Below are positions 60,943-64,000 of a stretch of DNA of 64,000 bases, in pieces. The translations under genes were made by a program, and so were the position numbers. The notes under the pieces are model-generated. The model searched no databases. It was not told the origin of the DNA and was given only the letters and a program-made list of their open reading frames with translations. The stretch lies in NCBI GenBank assembly GCA_000421325.1, contig ATWQ01000008.1, positions 1 through 64,000 of the forward strand, in the 5' to 3' direction. The stretch comes from an alpha proteobacterium SCGC AAA536-K22 (GTDB lineage Bacteria > Pseudomonadota > Alphaproteobacteria > Puniceispirillales > Marisalimonadaceae). Each line of letters starts with the position of its first letter. Position 1 is the stretch's first letter.

Positions 60943-62154
60943 TTACACCAAACCTTCAATCTCAACTGGCAAGCCATTTCTTTCAATTTCTTTAACAATT
61001 TTGTTTAAATGATCTGAATTTTGGGTTTCAACAGTGATGTTTAATTTAGCTAAACTAGCTGATAAATCTATTGTGAATCTACTATGCTCAACTTGAAGAA
61101 CATTTGCTCCATTGGCTGCACAAATTTTTGATATAATCGCTAATTGGCCGGGCTTGTCAGGCAACGTAATACTTAGCGTTGTAACCTGTCCTGACCTAAC
61201 TAAATCTCTCATTAAGATTGAAGATAAAACTTTTGAGTCAATATTTCCTCCACATATTACAACACCAACTTTTTTACCTTTAAACATGCCAGTATTTTGT
61301 AATAATGCAGCTAGTCCCGTTGCACCTGCTCCTTCTGCAACAACTTTTTCGTGTTCTGCTAACATTGCTATCGCTCTTTCAATCGATTTATCTGAAACGG
61401 TAATTACGTCATCTACAAAATTCTGAATTATAGAAAAAGGAATATCACCTATTTTTGAAACAGCTATACCTTCAGCTAAAGTAGATCCTTTACACTTAAT
61501 TTTTTTATTAAACATCTTATTTGTTAAAGATGGATATAAGTCTGATTCAACGCCAATAACCTTTATGTTTTTATTCATTTCTTTTGCTGCCAATGCACAA
61601 CCAGCTATTAATCCACCACCCCCAACAGGTATCAGTAGAACATCGATTTCATTACAGTCAGATATCATTTCATATGAAATAGTGCCTTGGCCAGAAATTA
61701 CATTTAAATCATTGTAAGGATGTACTTCAATGAAACCTTTACTCTTTATAAGATCTTGTACATGTTGATAGGACTCGTCTAAATCAGATCCCTTAATAAT
61801 AACATTTCCACCAAAATTTTTCGTTCTCCTAATTTTTGTAAAAGGTGTACCTTCAGGCATTACAATATTTGAATTAATATCCATTTTTTTTGATATAAAA
61901 GCTAATCCTTGCGCATGGTTTCCAGCAGACATAGCAACTACACCAGAGCTTCTTTCATCGTCTGATAGTGACAAAAGCTTGGAGTAAGAACCTCTTACTT
62001 TAAATGCGCCTGTATTTTGTCTATTTTCAAACTTGAAGAAAATATTAACACCTAATTTTTCCGAAATAGAGCTTGAGAAGCTGGTTTCAGTCCACTTTAC
62101 ATTTTTGGAAATTTTTTTATGTACATCTATAATGTCATTAAGTGTTAATTTCAT
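60943..62154 (-). CDS. ilvA: Threonine ammonia-lyase with ACT-like C-terminus
   Basis: FKFENRQNTGAFKVRGSYSKL, SAGNHAQGLAF, PVGGGGLIAGCALAAK; start 62154 (MKLTLNDI) likely. Confidence 0.92.
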   Translation of the reverse strand: MKLTLNDIIDVHKKISKNVKWTETSFSSSISEKLGVNIFFKFENRQNTGAFKVRGSYSKLLSLSDDERSSGVVAMSAGNHAQGLAFISKKMDINSNIVMPEGTPFTKIRRTKNFGGNVIIKGSDLDESYQHVQDLIKSKGFIEVHPYNDLNVISGQGTISYEMISDCNEIDVLLIPVGGGGLIAGCALAAKEMNKNIKVIGVESDLYPSLTNKMFNKKIKCKGSTLAEGIAVSKIGDIPFSIIQNFVDDVITVSDKSIERAIAMLAEHEKVVAEGAGATGLAALLQNTGMFKGKKVGVVICGGNIDSKVLSSILMRDLVRSGQVTTLSITLPDKPGQLAIISKICAANGANVLQVEHSRFTIDLSASLAKLNITVETQNSDHLNKIVKEIERNGLPVEIEGLV

Positions 62155-62257
62155 TGTTAACTCTATTTGTTTAAGATTATAATGGGTTATTGCCAAAATA
62201 AAGCTTTGTCAAATATAATGATGAATGTAGATAGTATTATTAGTTTTTTGAGAAAAA

Positions 62258-63463
62258 ATGACTGTTTTTGACTTAAATAAAATCATGAAAGGTAGTCCAC
62301 CTCCAATTGAATATCAAGTTACACTAGATAATTGGCGAAAATATCCTTTCAATTCTTGGTCGTTTGTAAATGTAAGAAATTTAATCCCAACATCACCAAT
62401 TTATAATAATCCTGATAAAGAGATTATTTTACAAAAGAAATTAATAGACTTAAATAATCTAGTCATTGATCATAAAAAATCTTCTTACAGACTTAATGAA
62501 ATTTTCAAAATATGTGATACAGATGCTTTTTTAGTCATGCATAAAGGTAAAATTAAATTTGAGTTTTATGATAAATTTACAAACTTTAATACTCCTCATA
62601 TTATTTTTTCAGTTTCTAAGTCTTTAACTTCGTTGTTAACTGGAATACTAGTTGAGAAAAAAGTAATAAATATTAACAGGTACATTTCACATATTTTACC
62701 AGAAACCAAGGGAACTGCTTATGAAGACGCAACAGTTAGAAATCTTCTTGATATGAGCGTTGCTTCTGGATTTGTAGAAGACTACACTGGTCAAGCAGAC
62801 ATATTCAAGAAATATAGATCATCTACTGGTTGGGACTTGCCTGAAGCACACTCAATGCAAACAATGAAAGGATTACATGATTTTCTTTCATCAATGCCCA
62901 AGTCTAATCAGAAGCATGGTAAAAAATATCATTATTGTTCCCCTCATAGTGATTTATTAGGATGGATTATTGAACGGGCTTCAGGTGAAAATTATTCTAA
63001 AATAATGGCTGACTTACTTTTCAAAAAGGCAGGCATAAACCATGAAGCAAATGTAACTGTTGATAAATGGGGAGCCTGCAGAGCCGCAGGAGGAATTAGT
63101 ATTTCACCATATGATTTACTTTTAATTTCCGAGTTAGTTCGTAATTATGGATCAAATGATAATGGTCAAATAATACCAGCCTCGTGGATAGAAGATTTCA
63201 GAAATAGTAAAAATAACAGTAGCTATCTAAATCAAGATAATTTGGAGAGATTTCCTAAAGGAAATTATCGATCAAAGTGGTATCAGACCGGGTTCAAAGA
63301 TAATGAATTTTGTGCTATTGGAATCCATGGTCAGAATATATGGATAAACCCTAATAAAGAAATAACAATAGTAAGAATGTCATCTGCATCAGATCCAATA
63401 AATATTCAAACAGAAGAACTAATGTTTTCAGTTTTTGATGAAATTAGTAAAATTTTTATTTAA
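62258..63463 (+). CDS. Beta-lactamase-related serine hydrolase
   Basis: FSVSKSLTSLLTGILVEK (SxxK); HYCSPHSDLLGWIIERASGENY. Confidence 0.88.
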   Translation: MTVFDLNKIMKGSPPPIEYQVTLDNWRKYPFNSWSFVNVRNLIPTSPIYNNPDKEIILQKKLIDLNNLVIDHKKSSYRLNEIFKICDTDAFLVMHKGKIKFEFYDKFTNFNTPHIIFSVSKSLTSLLTGILVEKKVININRYISHILPETKGTAYEDATVRNLLDMSVASGFVEDYTGQADIFKKYRSSTGWDLPEAHSMQTMKGLHDFLSSMPKSNQKHGKKYHYCSPHSDLLGWIIERASGENYSKIMADLLFKKAGINHEANVTVDKWGACRAAGGISISPYDLLLISELVRNYGSNDNGQIIPASWIEDFRNSKNNSSYLNQDNLERFPKGNYRSKWYQTGFKDNEFCAIGIHGQNIWINPNKEITIVRMSSASDPINIQTEELMFSVFDEISKIFI

Positions 63464-63480
63464 TAGGAGATTACTTTACA

Positions 63481-64000
63481 ATGACTTTATCTTTAATTTA
63501 TTTTGATTTTCCATTTTGGAGAGCAGAAGTTAGCAGAATCGCACTTAACATTGGCAAAATAAAATTTAATGATATTCGAGTAGACCGTGAAGAATTTATG
63601 AGAGCAAGAAGTTCGGGTAAATTAGATGACGGAACCATTATTCCATTTAATCAACTTCCATGTTTAAAAGTTAACGATGAAAGTATTGCGCAAACTGCAG
63701 GGATTGCAAGGTTCTGTGGAAAATTATCTGGCCTATATCCGAACGATAACAATATTACAGCAGCTAAAATCGATCAATTCTTAGATTTTATTACTGACAT
63801 TACTGTATTAATTTTTAACTCTGGTAGGGATCTGGAACCTGATCAAAAAATTATTAAACGAAGAGAATTTTTTGAAACTGAGTTCACAAGAAAATTTGAA
63901 ATGTTAGAGAAAAACATCCCTGAAAACAGTGATTTAATAATTACTAATTACTTTAGCATTGCAGATATTGCCTTATGGAGTTTTGTGGGTTGGACAACTT
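63481..64000 (+). CDS. Glutathione S-transferase family protein, truncated by window end
   Basis: MTLSLIYFDFPFWRAEVSRIALNIGKIKFNDIRVDREEF...IPFNQLPCLKVNDESIAQTAGIARF; open at 64000. Confidence 0.85.
   Translation, partial: MTLSLIYFDFPFWRAEVSRIALNIGKIKFNDIRVDREEFMRARSSGKLDDGTIIPFNQLPCLKVNDESIAQTAGIARFCGKLSGLYPNDNNITAAKIDQFLDFITDITVLIFNSGRDLEPDQKIIKRREFFETEFTRKFEMLEKNIPENSDLIITNYFSIADIALWSFVGWTT

Overview
AT-rich chromosomal window from an alphaproteobacterium; gene content suggests a streamlined marine lineage (inference, not tested). Most of it is dense housekeeping sequence: purB-purC-purS-purQ-purL-bolA-grxD, rpsD, cysS, gltX, nadE, a nicotinate phosphoribosyltransferase, class II DAHP synthase, gor, panC, map, ilvA, mnmC, and a FAD-oxidoreductase/DUF1365/CFA-synthase/SDR lipid-modification cluster. 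Three tRNA genes were read by eye: Pro-GGG, Val-GAC and Leu-UAA. The main accessory region is a ~6.4 kb integrative island at about 9977-16320. It is bounded by a 68-bp perfect direct repeat of tRNA-Val, carries a tyrosine integrase next to the intact tRNA, and has paired GTGTGACAG-type motifs at 11-bp spacing just inside both ends. Its cargo is a series of small single-gene units: a cupin, several probable dimeric alpha/beta-barrel proteins including a paralogous pair, a 2OG-Fe(II) oxygenase-like protein and an HTH-TM protein. A family of ~130-bp intergenic repeats (three clear copies, all in one orientation) sits beside the 3' ends of these genes; I regard this as the best candidate for something undescribed. 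Other notable items: the first 95 bp are a perfect inverted copy of 8649-8743 inside the acyltransferase gene (possible amplification or assembly chimera); a decayed acyltransferase remnant; homopolymer frameshifts in a GNAT gene and an SDR gene; a nonsense-interrupted cyclophilin-like gene; a 15-bp-stem inverted repeat just upstream of an EamA transporter; and several unannotated microproteins. All family assignments come from reading motifs by eye, with no database search.
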